From the NCBI GenBank assembly GCA_020631395.1, contig JAHDHI010000010.1, positions 17,544-81,543 of the forward strand: 64,000 bases of DNA, given 5' to 3'. Below the pieces are notes generated by a model. The model saw only the letters and a program-made list of their open reading frames with translations. It was not told the origin of the DNA and ran no database searches. Below are positions 9,676 to 18,847 of the stretch, one piece after another; position 1 is the first letter of the stretch; every line of letters starts with the position of its first letter. The DNA is from Bizionia sp. (GTDB taxonomy: Bacteria; Bacteroidota; Bacteroidia; Flavobacteriales; Flavobacteriaceae). Position numbers and translations under genes: made by a program.

Positions 9676-9683
9676 CAAAAATA
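9676..9683 (-). promoter_or_regulatory. -7 box for the AraC regulator gene
   Basis: Read on the minus strand this is TATTTTTG, a full match to the Bacteroidota TAnnTTTG -7 consensus, about 37 bases before the regulator's ATG. No TTG is seen at the expected -33 position, as in promoters needing an activator. Confidence 0.5.
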
Positions 9684-9778
9684 GGTATTTCTACTTGTTT
9701 TTGCCATAAATTGAGTGTAAAACCCATATGGCGATACTTAAAGTTCTTCTAGCGTTACTTTTTTTTAATTAGTAAGTA

Positions 9779-9786
9779 TACTTTTG
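9779..9786 (+). promoter_or_regulatory. -7 box for the hemA operon
   Basis: TACTTTTG matches the Bacteroidota -7 consensus TAnnTTTG and lies 33 bases before the hemA start codon. It would start a message running through hemA, hemC-hemD and hemE. The -33 region is weak. Confidence 0.5.
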
Positions 9787-9818
9787 TCTCTTGTAATGAT
9801 AAGCCCAGTGAATTAACA

Positions 9819-11069
9819 ATGCAACATCAAAAAAGCACATACTTCTATGCCATTGGATTGAGCTATAAAAAGGCTGATGCAGAAATTAGAGGACACTTTA
9901 GTTTAGATGACAATGCCAAACTCACCCTATTGAATCAGGCCAAATCAAATGGCATTGAAAGCTTGATTGTGACTTCCACATGCAATAGAACAGAAATCTT
10001 TGGTTTTGCCGAACACCCTTTTCAACTCATTCAATTGCTGTGTGACAACACCAAAGGAACAGTAGAAGAATTTCGAAAGGTTGCATACATATACAAAAGC
10101 AATGATGCCATTTCACATTTGTTTCGTGTAGGCTCTGGCTTGGATAGTCAGATTTTAGGAGATTTCGAAATTATCAGTCAACTAAAAAAAAGTGCCAAAC
10201 TTTCCAGGAAGCACAATTTGCTTAACTCGTTCATTGAACGCTTGGTGAATTCCGTGATACAAGCAAGCAAGAGGATCAAGACAGAGACCGAAATATCATC
10301 GGGAGCCACATCTGTATCTTTTGCTTCAGTTCAGTACATATTAAAACAAGTTAAAAACGTTTCGGAAAAGAACATCTTGCTTTTCGGAACTGGAAAAATA
10401 GGAAGAAACACTTGTGAAAATTTGGTGAAGCATACCAAAAACGAACACATTACATTAATTAACAGAACAAAGGACAAAGCTGAGGCCATTGCAGGAAAAT
10501 TCAATCTATTGGTCAAGGATTATTCGGATTTGCAGGAAGAGATCAATACTTCGGACATTCTAATCGTTGCAACTGGAGCTCAAAATCCTACAGTCGACAA
10601 ATATTTGATTCAGTCTACAAAGAAGTTGCTTATCTTGGATTTATCCATTCCGAAGAACGTAAATGAGAACGTCTCTGATTTGGACAATGTGACCTTGATA
10701 CATTTAGATGATTTGTCACAAATCACAGATGAAACATTAGAAAACAGAAAAGCTCACATTCCATTGGCTGAAAACATCATTGAGGAAGTGAAAGCCGAAT
10801 TCAATGGTTGGTTGGAAACACGAAAATTCGCTCCAACCATAAAAGCTTTAAAGCATAAGCTACTTGATTTCAAAACTGCAGAATTGGATACGCAACGAAA
10901 GAAAATATCCAATTTCAATGAAGAGCAAGCAGAATTGATCAGCAACAACATCATCCAAAAAATAACCAATCACTTTGCTCATCACCTAAAAGACGACAAT
11001 ATCTCAACCAACGACAGTCTTGAGCTCATAAAAAAAGTGTTTCAGTTAGAACAAACAAAAAATGTCTAA
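9819..11069 (+). CDS. hemA: Glutamyl-tRNA reductase
   Basis: A 416-residue enzyme that reduces glutamyl-tRNA to glutamate-1-semialdehyde, the first committed step of the C5 heme route. The catalytic cysteine is C55 in 'VTSTCNRTEIFG'. A nucleotide-binding glycine motif ('LLFGTGKIGRNT') follows near residue 190 and a helical dimerisation domain forms the C-terminus. It overlaps the next gene by eight bases, indicating translational coupling. hemL, which should use its product, is not in the window. Confidence 0.95.
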   Translation: MQHQKSTYFYAIGLSYKKADAEIRGHFSLDDNAKLTLLNQAKSNGIESLIVTSTCNRTEIFGFAEHPFQLIQLLCDNTKGTVEEFRKVAYIYKSNDAISHLFRVGSGLDSQILGDFEIISQLKKSAKLSRKHNLLNSFIERLVNSVIQASKRIKTETEISSGATSVSFASVQYILKQVKNVSEKNILLFGTGKIGRNTCENLVKHTKNEHITLINRTKDKAEAIAGKFNLLVKDYSDLQEEINTSDILIVATGAQNPTVDKYLIQSTKKLLILDLSIPKNVNENVSDLDNVTLIHLDDLSQITDETLENRKAHIPLAENIIEEVKAEFNGWLETRKFAPTIKALKHKLLDFKTAELDTQRKKISNFNEEQAELISNNIIQKITNHFAHHLKDDNISTNDSLELIKKVFQLEQTKNV

Positions 11070-12645
11070 AACAATTAGAATTGGTACTCGCGATAGTGAG
11101 TTGGCCTTATGGCAAGCCACCATAGTACAAAAGCAATTAGAACACTTAGGTCATAAGTCCGTATTGGTTCCCGTAAAGTCCACGGGAGACGTCGTACTCG
11201 ACAAACCACTATACGAACTTGGGATTACTGGGATTTTCACCAGAACCTTGGACATCGCCATGCTAAACAACGACATTGACATAGCCGTACATTCTTTAAA
11301 AGACGTACCGACACTATTGCCCAAGGGCATAGTGCAAGCTGCCGTCATCAAACGTGGAAATGTAAGGGATACGCTGGTTTACAAGGAAAACGAAGAGTTT
11401 TTAGGGGCACGAGAAGGCATTGTTGCAACAAGTAGCTTGCGTCGTCGTGCACAGTGGTTGAATCGTTTCCCGACACATACGATACAAGACATTCGTGGCA
11501 ATGTAAATACACGTCTGCAAAAACTTGAAGATAGCGAAGTTTGGAACGGTGCCATTTTTGCAGCCGCTGGTTTGGGAAGACTAGACCTTAGACCTGAAGA
11601 AGCCATAAACTTGGATTGGATGGTTCCTGCCCCAGGTCAAGGAACCATAATGGTCACAGCTATAGAAGAAGATGAGGAAGTATTGGCTATATGCAAGGAA
11701 ATAAACCATGAGGAAACAGAAATTTGCACAACCATAGAACGCACATTCTTAAACAGGCTGGAAGGCGGTTGTACTGCGCCAATAGGCGCATTGGCATTTA
11801 TAAAAGATGAAGAAATTCACTTCCATGGTATTCTCTTGAGTCCAGATGGCACGAAAAAAATTGAGATAAAGAGAAGCAAGAAACTAGGAGAACACAATGA
11901 TTTAGCCATTTTTTCAGCCGATTACATCATTGAAAAAGGCGGGAAACGCCTAATGGACAAAATCAAGAATTCGCATAGAAAGACCAATGTCTATTCCACG
12001 AAATCACTTACCGAAGACCAACGTTTGCTTTTCCACGAAAAAGTGGTAGTAGAAAGTGGCGATTTCATAAAGATAAGCTCGAATAGGATTCACCCTCGTC
12101 ATTTGAAAAATGAAATTCAGAATGTAGTGATCACCAGTAAGAATGCTGTTGAATCTCTAATTACAAACTATTCGGCAATAGAATTGCAATTCAAGAACAT
12201 TTACTGTGTCGGACGTCGTACAAAACGTTTGATAGAAAACAAAATAGGTTCTGTCTTGCATTCTGAAAAAAATGCAAAAAAACTTGCCGAATACCTGGTG
12301 GAGTATATGGAAGGAAGTGAAGTAACTTATTTCTGTAGCGACTTGAGGTTGGACGATCTGCCTACCGTTCTTTTGGAAAACAACATAAAAGTCAACGAGA
12401 TCGAAGCTTACCAAACCAAGTTTGATGCAGTAAAAATCGACGATGACATAGAAGGAGTAATGTTTTACAGCCCATCTACAGTAAAAAGCTACAAACAAGA
12501 AAACAACGTTAGCAATGGGATGATCGCTTTTTGCATTGGGGAAACAACAGCCAAAGAAGCAAGGAAACACTTTAAAGACATAAGGATTGCAAAGTTGCCA
12601 ACAGTAGAAAGCGTAATCGAGCTAGTTAACGAACATTACGTTTAA
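11062..12645 (+). CDS. hemC: HemC-HemD fusion: hydroxymethylbilane synthase / uroporphyrinogen-III synthase
   Basis: A 527-residue protein, well over the usual 300-310 of HemC. Residues 1 to about 300 are porphobilinogen deaminase: '[15 protein letters not shown]', 'HSLKDVP' (77-83), and C237 in '[10 protein letters not shown]', which holds the dipyrromethane cofactor. Residues about 305-527 match the size and two-lobed pattern of uroporphyrinogen-III synthase (HemD), with '[13 protein letters not shown]' and '[13 protein letters not shown]' as the two lobes' strands. The fusion would pass hydroxymethylbilane straight to cyclisation and limit non-enzymatic loss. The HemD half is assigned from weak similarity and position, as is usual for this variable family. 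Stop to hemE start is 28 bases. Confidence 0.9.
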   Translation: MSKTIRIGTRDSELALWQATIVQKQLEHLGHKSVLVPVKSTGDVVLDKPLYELGITGIFTRTLDIAMLNNDIDIAVHSLKDVPTLLPKGIVQAAVIKRGNVRDTLVYKENEEFLGAREGIVATSSLRRRAQWLNRFPTHTIQDIRGNVNTRLQKLEDSEVWNGAIFAAAGLGRLDLRPEEAINLDWMVPAPGQGTIMVTAIEEDEEVLAICKEINHEETEICTTIERTFLNRLEGGCTAPIGALAFIKDEEIHFHGILLSPDGTKKIEIKRSKKLGEHNDLAIFSADYIIEKGGKRLMDKIKNSHRKTNVYSTKSLTEDQRLLFHEKVVVESGDFIKISSNRIHPRHLKNEIQNVVITSKNAVESLITNYSAIELQFKNIYCVGRRTKRLIENKIGSVLHSEKNAKKLAEYLVEYMEGSEVTYFCSDLRLDDLPTVLLENNIKVNEIEAYQTKFDAVKIDDDIEGVMFYSPSTVKSYKQENNVSNGMIAFCIGETTAKEARKHFKDIRIAKLPTVESVIELVNEHYV

Positions 12646-12673
12646 TTGTCAACAAGAAATCAAAAAGCCAGAT

Positions 12674-13699
12674 ATGATTAAAAACGATTTATTTTTAAGA
12701 GCATTAAAGGGAGAAACCGTAGAACGTCCTCCAGTATGGATGATGCGTCAAGCTGGAAGATACCTTCCAGAATTCATGGAAATCAAAGCAAAATATGATT
12801 TCTTCACACGTTGTCAAACACCAGAATTAGCAAGTGAAATCACTGTACAACCCATTCGTCGTTATGGTATGGATGCTGCAATTTTGTTCTCTGACATTTT
12901 AGTGATTCCTCAAGCGATGAACATAGAGGTGCAAATGAAACCCAACTTTGGCCCATATTTACCCAAACCGGTACGCTCTCAAAAAGATGTCGACAATGTA
13001 ATTGTTCCTGATGTAACAGAGGCTTTGGATTATGTTTACCAAGCCATAAAAGCCACCAAGGAAAAACTCAATGACGAAATTCCATTGATAGGTTTTGCTG
13101 GATCGCCATGGACGATTTTATGCTATTGCGTACAAGGACAAGGCAGCAAGAATTTTGACAAAGCCAAGGAATTCTGTTTTACAAACCCAGTAGCCGCACA
13201 CCAATTGTTGCAAAAGATAACAGATACGACCATTGCATATCTCAAGGAAAAAGTAAAAGCTGGAGTTAACGCAGTACAAGTTTTCGATTCCTGGGGAGGT
13301 ATGTTGTCTCCCGTGGATTATCAGGAATTCTCTTGGAAATACATTCAACAAATCATAGACGCCTTAAAAGACCATGCACCTGTCATTGCATTTGGCAAAG
13401 GGTGTTGGTTTGCTTTGAACGAAATGTCAAAATCTGGAGCAGCGGCTTTAGGTATAGACTGGACGTGTTCTGCTAGAAATGCACGTTACTTGACAGGCGG
13501 AAACATAACTCTTCAAGGTAATTTTGACCCGACACGTCTATTTTCTCCACCATCTGAAATAAAGAAAATGGTGCACCAAATGATTGATGAGTTTGGAAAA
13601 GACAAATACATTGTAAATCTTGGACATGGTATCTTGCCAAATATCCCATTGGACAATGCCAAGGCATTTATAGATGCCGTAAAAGAATACAAGGGATAG
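12674..13699 (+). CDS. hemE: Uroporphyrinogen decarboxylase
   Basis: A 341-residue enzyme that removes four carboxylates from uroporphyrinogen III to give coproporphyrinogen III. The signature '[16 protein letters not shown]' lies at about residues 19-34, and 'GFAGSPWTI' and '[11 protein letters not shown]' are also family motifs. No cofactor is needed. It closes the hemA-hemC/D-hemE run; the next gene is 86 bases away and may be on the same transcript. Confidence 0.95.
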   Translation: MIKNDLFLRALKGETVERPPVWMMRQAGRYLPEFMEIKAKYDFFTRCQTPELASEITVQPIRRYGMDAAILFSDILVIPQAMNIEVQMKPNFGPYLPKPVRSQKDVDNVIVPDVTEALDYVYQAIKATKEKLNDEIPLIGFAGSPWTILCYCVQGQGSKNFDKAKEFCFTNPVAAHQLLQKITDTTIAYLKEKVKAGVNAVQVFDSWGGMLSPVDYQEFSWKYIQQIIDALKDHAPVIAFGKGCWFALNEMSKSGAAALGIDWTCSARNARYLTGGNITLQGNFDPTRLFSPPSEIKKMVHQMIDEFGKDKYIVNLGHGILPNIPLDNAKAFIDAVKEYKG

Positions 13700-13785
13700 C
13701 ATTCGTCCTAGATTCTGTCTTTTGTTTTGTAACATATAATTGGTTTTTGCGTCTTTTAAGCAGCATTTAACCTAAAACCCAACAG

Positions 13786-14556
13786 ATGATAAAGAACATT
13801 CTCAAAGGTATAAAAGCATATACGGGAGCATTTGCGTTGATGTCCAAATTGAGGCTTTGGAAATTCTTTTTGATTCCAATTGTGATCAGTCTAATAACTG
13901 CTACGATAATTGGGGTTACCGCCTATGGTCTATCTGACAACATTGGAGAATTCATTGCCAGAATTTGGCCTTGGGAAACAGGAAAGGAAACATTTACATC
14001 CATATCCAGTTTTATTGGTGGAGCAGTAGTTCTCGTTATAGGTTTCATACTTTACAAACACATAGTGATGGCTTTGTCCGCACCGTTCATGAGTCCCGTA
14101 TCCGAAAAGATAGAAGCTCATTTAACCGGTAATGGAAACCACAAACACAGGACTACTTCTTTCAAAGAACAATTGTGGAGAGGCATTAGAATCAATATTA
14201 GAAACCTATCCAAGGAGATCTTGTTTACAATACCAATCTTGATTATTAGTTTCATTCCCCTCGTAGGGATATTTTCTTCAATTCTTCTCTTTTTGATCCA
14301 AGCTTATTATGCTGGTTTCGGTAATATGGATTATACCCTAGAACGTCATTTCAAATACAAGGAGAGCATTTTGTTCGTTAGAAAAAATCGAGGAATAGCC
14401 ATTGGAAATGGCATTGTGTTCATGTTGTTCCTGTTGATTCCTATAATAGGAATCATAATTGTATTGCCCCTTTCGGTCACTGCGGCCACATTAAAAACAG
14501 TAGAATTGTTAAAAACAGAAGACAAATTAATTTCCACCAATCAAATTGTAAAATGA
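13786..14556 (+). CDS. EI24 / CysZ-like membrane protein
   Basis: A 256-residue integral membrane protein with about four to six hydrophobic helices (28-48, 72-92, 146-172, 207-232). The 'ALMSKLRLWKFFLIP' start and 'LSAPFMSPVSEKIE' segment match the EI24 domain shared with the sulfate importer CysZ. Transport substrate unknown; no cys genes are nearby. Its stop overlaps the next ATG (ATGA-type overlap), so the two are translationally coupled. Confidence 0.8.
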   Translation: MIKNILKGIKAYTGAFALMSKLRLWKFFLIPIVISLITATIIGVTAYGLSDNIGEFIARIWPWETGKETFTSISSFIGGAVVLVIGFILYKHIVMALSAPFMSPVSEKIEAHLTGNGNHKHRTTSFKEQLWRGIRINIRNLSKEILFTIPILIISFIPLVGIFSSILLFLIQAYYAGFGNMDYTLERHFKYKESILFVRKNRGIAIGNGIVFMLFLLIPIIGIIIVLPLSVTAATLKTVELLKTEDKLISTNQIVK

Positions 14557-15086
14557 TAGCATCCTTTAACGGATTTCATATTGACTCCATTAAACTGGAA
14601 GATTCCAAAAGCATCAATGTGCTCATGGTTTCCAATGCAGATCGTTTCAAACGATATTTCCCTGGGACATTGGCTCAAAACTTGACTGAGGAACTTTCAG
14701 AGGCTTTTGCCAAAACCAAGGTTGCCCAGTTTCAAAACAAGGAAGAATATCTATTCACCATAAAAGAAGAGACGAGTGGGCACATCATTGGTTTGGTGTA
14801 CATAAAGGAATTGGACTGGGTAAAAAAACAAGGTGAATTAGCCTATTGCATGGATGTTGATTATGGAGGTAAAGGAATTGTCTGCAAATCGGTAAAAGCA
14901 CTTTCCGATCATGCATTTGAAAGTTTAGGCCTTGAAACACTCCAAATCATAGTACACAAGGACAACATCCCAAGTGTAAAAGTTGCCTCGAACAACAATT
15001 TCAAGTGGATTGAAACATTGTCAAACGAATTTACTCCAACTGGAGAACGTCCTTTGGACATGGAGTTGTACGAACTATATAAATAA
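14553..15086 (+). CDS. GNAT-family N-acetyltransferase
   Basis: A 177-residue acetyltransferase of RimJ/RimL type. 'FTIKEETSGHIIGLVYIKELDW' forms the central strands, and 'DYGGKGIVCKSVKALSDHAF' is the acetyl-CoA pyrophosphate-binding region, a variant of the usual RGKGI motif. 'IVHKDNIPSVKVASNNNF' is the typical final motif. It overlaps the preceding gene by four bases and is seven bases from the next. Substrate unknown. Confidence 0.88.
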   Translation: MIASFNGFHIDSIKLEDSKSINVLMVSNADRFKRYFPGTLAQNLTEELSEAFAKTKVAQFQNKEEYLFTIKEETSGHIIGLVYIKELDWVKKQGELAYCMDVDYGGKGIVCKSVKALSDHAFESLGLETLQIIVHKDNIPSVKVASNNNFKWIETLSNEFTPTGERPLDMELYELYK

Positions 15087-15092
15087 GAACAT

Positions 15093-15440
15093 ATGCCACA
15101 CTTTGTAATAGATTGCTCAGAACCCATACTGGAATTGGTAGATCCCAACACAATATTGAACACGATTCATCAGGTCGCCGTAGCTTCGACATTATTTACC
15201 GAAGCAGATATAAAAGTGCGTTTGAACCCTTTTGAGGAGCACTATCTAGTTGGAGGAAAAAAAGATGATTTCATACACGTGTTTGCCAATATCATGGAAG
15301 GGAGAACGGCGGAACAGAAAGCTAACCTTTCAGCATTGATGGTAAGCAAATTGAAATCGCTATTTCCAAATGTCCCCATCATTTCAATAAACGTCAGGGA
15401 TTTTGAAAAGGCAACATATTGCAACAAAACAATGATTTGA
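15093..15440 (+). CDS. 5-carboxymethyl-2-hydroxymuconate isomerase-like protein
   Basis: A 115-residue protein. It begins 'MPHFVIDCSEPI', matching the start of HpcD-type isomerases; the proline at position 2 becomes the catalytic N-terminal proline of the tautomerase superfamily once methionine is removed. The rest ('DIKVRLNPFEEHYLVGG', 'HVFANIMEGRTAEQK') keeps the family pattern. No homoprotocatechuate degradation genes are nearby, so its real substrate is probably something else. It sits in a tight run with the GNAT gene, just before hemF. Confidence 0.8.
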   Translation: MPHFVIDCSEPILELVDPNTILNTIHQVAVASTLFTEADIKVRLNPFEEHYLVGGKKDDFIHVFANIMEGRTAEQKANLSALMVSKLKSLFPNVPIISINVRDFEKATYCNKTMI

Positions 15441-15473
15441 CACCATAATTTTTCATTTTAAACATTGATGACC

Positions 15474-16376
15474 ATGAAAGACAAGTTCTTCAACTACATA
15501 CACGAGTTACAAGACACCATTACTTCAAAATTTGAAGCCATAGATGGCAAAGCCAAGTTCAAAGAAGACATATGGAAACGCCCCGAAGGTGGTGGTGGAA
15601 GGACACGTGTCATTGAAAATGGGAACGTCATTGAAAAAGGTGGTGTAAACATTTCTGGTGTGCACGGAAAACTACCGGACACAATGCAAAAATACTTTGG
15701 TGTCGAAGATGCCGATTTCTTTGCTTGTGGACTAAGTCTGGTGATACATCCCAAAAACCCAATGGTTCCAACTGTACATGCCAATTGGCGATATTTTGAA
15801 ATGTATGACAAAGATGGAAACATAGTGGATCAATGGTTTGGTGGCGGACAAGACCTGACACCTTATTACCTGTTCGATGAAGATGCCACCCACTTTCACC
15901 AAATCTGCAAAACGACTTGCGACAAGCACAACCCTGAATTCTACCCGAAGTACAAGGCACGCTGCGATGAGTACTTTTACAATTCGCATAGAAACGAAGG
16001 CAGAGGTGTAGGAGGATTGTTCTTTGACTATTGCAAGACTACGGAAGACATGTCCATGGTAAATTGGTACGACTTCGTTACCGATGTCGGCAATAGCTTC
16101 TTGGAAGCCTACACTCCAATAATGGAAAAACGAAAGGATTTGGACTACTCTGAAACACAACGCAATTGGCAAGAAATTCGTCGTGGTCGTTATGTGGAAT
16201 TCAACCTGGTGCACGACAAAGGCACACTTTTCGGATTAAAGACAAACGGAAGGATAGAAAGCATCTTAATGAGTTTGCCTCCACACGTGCAATGGATCTA
16301 TGACCATCACCCCGAAGCCGGAAGTGAAGAAGAACGATTGATTAAAATATTGCAGAATCCTATCAATTGGATATAA
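15474..16376 (+). CDS. hemF: Oxygen-dependent coproporphyrinogen III oxidase
   Basis: A 300-residue enzyme that oxidatively decarboxylates coproporphyrinogen III to protoporphyrinogen IX with O2. Family motifs include 'WKRPEGGGGRTRV', 'THFHQICKTTCDKHN' and 'LVHDKGTLFGLKTNGR'. I chose the ATG at 15474 ('MKDKFFNYI'), where homologs begin; ATG 15468 and TTG 15465 are in frame and possible. The O2-dependent form implies an aerobic lifestyle. It is encoded 33 bases after the tautomerase-like gene. Confidence 0.94.
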   Translation: MKDKFFNYIHELQDTITSKFEAIDGKAKFKEDIWKRPEGGGGRTRVIENGNVIEKGGVNISGVHGKLPDTMQKYFGVEDADFFACGLSLVIHPKNPMVPTVHANWRYFEMYDKDGNIVDQWFGGGQDLTPYYLFDEDATHFHQICKTTCDKHNPEFYPKYKARCDEYFYNSHRNEGRGVGGLFFDYCKTTEDMSMVNWYDFVTDVGNSFLEAYTPIMEKRKDLDYSETQRNWQEIRRGRYVEFNLVHDKGTLFGLKTNGRIESILMSLPPHVQWIYDHHPEAGSEEERLIKILQNPINWI

Positions 16377-16386
16377 CAAGGGTACA

Positions 16387-16773
16387 ATGAATTGTCACTG
16401 CGGAAATAAAGAAACCTATTCCAATTGTTGTAAAAAAGCTCATTTGGACATTGCCAATGCAAAAACTGCAGAACAATTGATGCGATCCAGATATAGCGCA
16501 TTCGCATTGGCAGATGGAAATTATCTGATGCAAAGCCATCACTCGTCTACACGACCAACAAAAGAGAAAAAATCCATTGTAAAATGGGCGAAGTCCGTAC
16601 AATGGATAAAATTGGAAATTGAGGAAACCTACAAAGGGTTGGAAAACGACACTGAAGGTACGGTGACATTCAATGCTTATTTTTACGAAAAAGGGAAAGT
16701 CGACGTCATTCATGAAAAATCGGCCTTTGCAAAAGAGAACGGCCTGTGGATGTACTTGGGATTAAGTAAGTAA
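16387..16773 (+). CDS. YchJ-family protein with SEC-C-like metal motif
   Basis: A 128-residue protein. The N-terminal 'NCHCGNKETYSNCCKK' is a SEC-C-like zinc motif with ligands C3, C5 and the CC pair. The rest ('AEQLMRSRYSAFALAD', 'TYKGLENDTEGTVTFNA') is the YchJ middle domain with an NTF2-like fold. Function is unknown. The gene starts ten bases after hemF and is probably co-transcribed with it. Confidence 0.88.
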   Translation: MNCHCGNKETYSNCCKKAHLDIANAKTAEQLMRSRYSAFALADGNYLMQSHHSSTRPTKEKKSIVKWAKSVQWIKLEIEETYKGLENDTEGTVTFNAYFYEKGKVDVIHEKSAFAKENGLWMYLGLSK

Positions 16774-16793
16774 ATAAAATACAAATCAAAAAT

Positions 16794-17567
16794 ATGTGGA
16801 AACTCATTAAACGCACTGCTTTAATCATAAACTGGAAAACCCTAATCATTACGACTTTGTCCATAGCATCAACTGCTTTCTGCTTGCATTTTCACATTAA
16901 GGCAAATTTTCCGTTGACACTGATAAGTACGGCCATCGTTTTCCCAATAGTATTTTCCATTGGAGGTGCATATAAACGCCGTGAAGTGGCATTGGACGAA
17001 TATGGTTCCATCAAAGCACACGGACGGGCACTATACTTTGCCGTATCCGATTGGTTGGAAAACCCTCCACAAGAATTGAAAGCGGAACTAAAAGAACATC
17101 TTGCAAGCCTATTGAACTCTTGCAAGCAAATCTTCACCCATCCCGTTAGTGAACTGGAACTCAATGAAAAGGAAGTATATGACAGTTTTAGAAAACTATC
17201 CTTGTTCGTAAAAGGAATGCGTAGTCATGGCCTACCTTCTGGAGAAGCTTCACGTTCCAATCAGTTTTTAAGCAAGATGATGATTTCCTTTGAGCGCATC
17301 AAACACATCTACCAATATAGGACACCTAGGACGTTAAGGACCTATAGTGATATTTTCATCGTGATCTTACCAATCATCTATGGACCTCACTTTGCAGAGA
17401 ACGTAAGTAGTTACAACTATGGTTTGCAATATGCAGTACCTGTTCTATTCAGTGTCATCTTGGTGGCCTTGGACAACATACAATCGCATTTGGAAAATCC
17501 CTTCGATCAACAAGGGGAAGATGACGTAGAAATCAATGTAGAGAAATTCATCAGGAATTTGGAATGA
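16794..17567 (+). CDS. Bestrophin-like membrane protein (putative anion channel)
   Basis: A 257-residue protein with hydrophobic helices at about 12-33, 38-58, 185-200 and 210-228. It ends with 'HLENPFDQQGEDDVEINVEKF', which resembles the conserved 'NPFGEDDDDFE' calcium-clasp segment of bestrophins; the gap after NPF differs slightly. Helix layout and length (about 250-300 in bacterial homologs) fit the bestrophin/UPF0187 family of pentameric channels. A channel role is inferred from family. Twenty bases separate it from the YchJ gene. Confidence 0.75.
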   Translation: MWKLIKRTALIINWKTLIITTLSIASTAFCLHFHIKANFPLTLISTAIVFPIVFSIGGAYKRREVALDEYGSIKAHGRALYFAVSDWLENPPQELKAELKEHLASLLNSCKQIFTHPVSELELNEKEVYDSFRKLSLFVKGMRSHGLPSGEASRSNQFLSKMMISFERIKHIYQYRTPRTLRTYSDIFIVILPIIYGPHFAENVSSYNYGLQYAVPVLFSVILVALDNIQSHLENPFDQQGEDDVEINVEKFIRNLE

Positions 17568-17638
17568 GATTAGAGCACAGAATTCTTCATTACAAACAAT
17601 AATTAGTTAAATTTAACCGCAAACAGAAGACTTGTAAG

Positions 17639-18628
17639 ATGTATCCAATTAAAAGAAACAGAAGACTAAGAACAAATGAGGCCATTCGTAGTTTGGTTCG
17701 TGAAACGATTATATCTCCAAATGATTTTTTAGTACCACTTTTTGTGGTTGAAGGCAAAGGTGTAAAAGAGGAAATAGCATCGATGCCCAACTACTATAGA
17801 TTCAGTTTGGATTTGTTGGAGAATGAAGTAAAGGCGCTTTGGATACTAGGTCTGAAATCTGTTTTGTTATTTGTAAAGGTTCCCGACAACTTAAAGGACA
17901 ACAAGGGAACTGAAGCTTTAAATCCAAACGGGTTGATGCAACGCGCCATCAAAACAGTAAAGAACGTCTGCCCTGAAATGTTGGTAATGACAGACGTAGC
18001 ATTGGATCCCTACTCTTCTTTTGGCCACGATGGCATTATTGAAAATGGCAAGATCGTAAATGACGACACTGTTGAAGTTTTAGCAGAAATGAGCTTGTCT
18101 CATGCTGAAGCTGGAGCCAATTTCGTTGCTCCAAGCGATATGATGGATGGTCGCATTTTAGCCATTCGTGAAACATTGGAAGATGAAGGTTTCGTCGATA
18201 CCGGGATAATGAGCTATTCTGCAAAATATGCTTCTGCTTTCTATGGTCCCTTCCGTGATGCCTTGGATTCTGCCCCTGCCGATGTAAAAGACATTCCAAA
18301 GGACAAGAAAACCTATCAAATGGATTATTCCAATCGTTTTGAAGCTCTTCGCGAAACCGAAATGGACATTGATGAAGGCGCAGACATTGTCATGGTAAAA
18401 CCTGGTCTATGCTATTTGGACATCGTTCGTGAGATCAAAAACGAAGTCGATGTCCCGGTTGCCGTATATCAAGTAAGCGGTGAGTACTCCATGTTGAAGG
18501 CTGCAGCCGAAAAAGGGTGGCTGGATCACGATGCTGTTATGATGGAACAAATTACTGCCATCAAACGTGCTGGCGCAGATGTAATTGCCAGTTATTTTGC
18601 CAAAGATGTCGTAAAGTTAATCTCTTAG
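17639..18628 (+). CDS. hemB: Delta-aminolevulinic acid dehydratase (porphobilinogen synthase)
   Basis: A 329-residue enzyme that joins two 5-aminolevulinates to make porphobilinogen. 'GANFVAPSDMMDGR' and 'DEGADIVMVKPGL' hold the two active-site lysine regions; the K in 'MVKPG' forms the Schiff base. The metal site reads 'DVALDPYSSFGHDGI' with aspartate and serine in place of the cysteines of zinc enzymes, so it is probably magnesium-dependent. It is the last gene of the plus-strand heme run, 71 bases after the bestrophin-like gene. Confidence 0.95.
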   Translation: MYPIKRNRRLRTNEAIRSLVRETIISPNDFLVPLFVVEGKGVKEEIASMPNYYRFSLDLLENEVKALWILGLKSVLLFVKVPDNLKDNKGTEALNPNGLMQRAIKTVKNVCPEMLVMTDVALDPYSSFGHDGIIENGKIVNDDTVEVLAEMSLSHAEAGANFVAPSDMMDGRILAIRETLEDEGFVDTGIMSYSAKYASAFYGPFRDALDSAPADVKDIPKDKKTYQMDYSNRFEALRETEMDIDEGADIVMVKPGLCYLDIVREIKNEVDVPVAVYQVSGEYSMLKAAAEKGWLDHDAVMMEQITAIKRAGADVIASYFAKDVVKLIS

Positions 18629-18847
18629 CTTGGCGGATCTTGCTTGAAGCAACATTGAAAGCAATACCAATTTAAATAATTCGAACAGGGGTAAAATGCA
18701 CCTCTTTATGTTCAGCTTAAATGGTATGTAGTTATACCTATTTGCCTATATTTCGTTTTCTGTACGACCTTATATAAGCAAATTGACATTAAATTCTATC
18801 TACACTCATATGCAAACATATTTAAGATGAGATCAAGTGACAATGTA

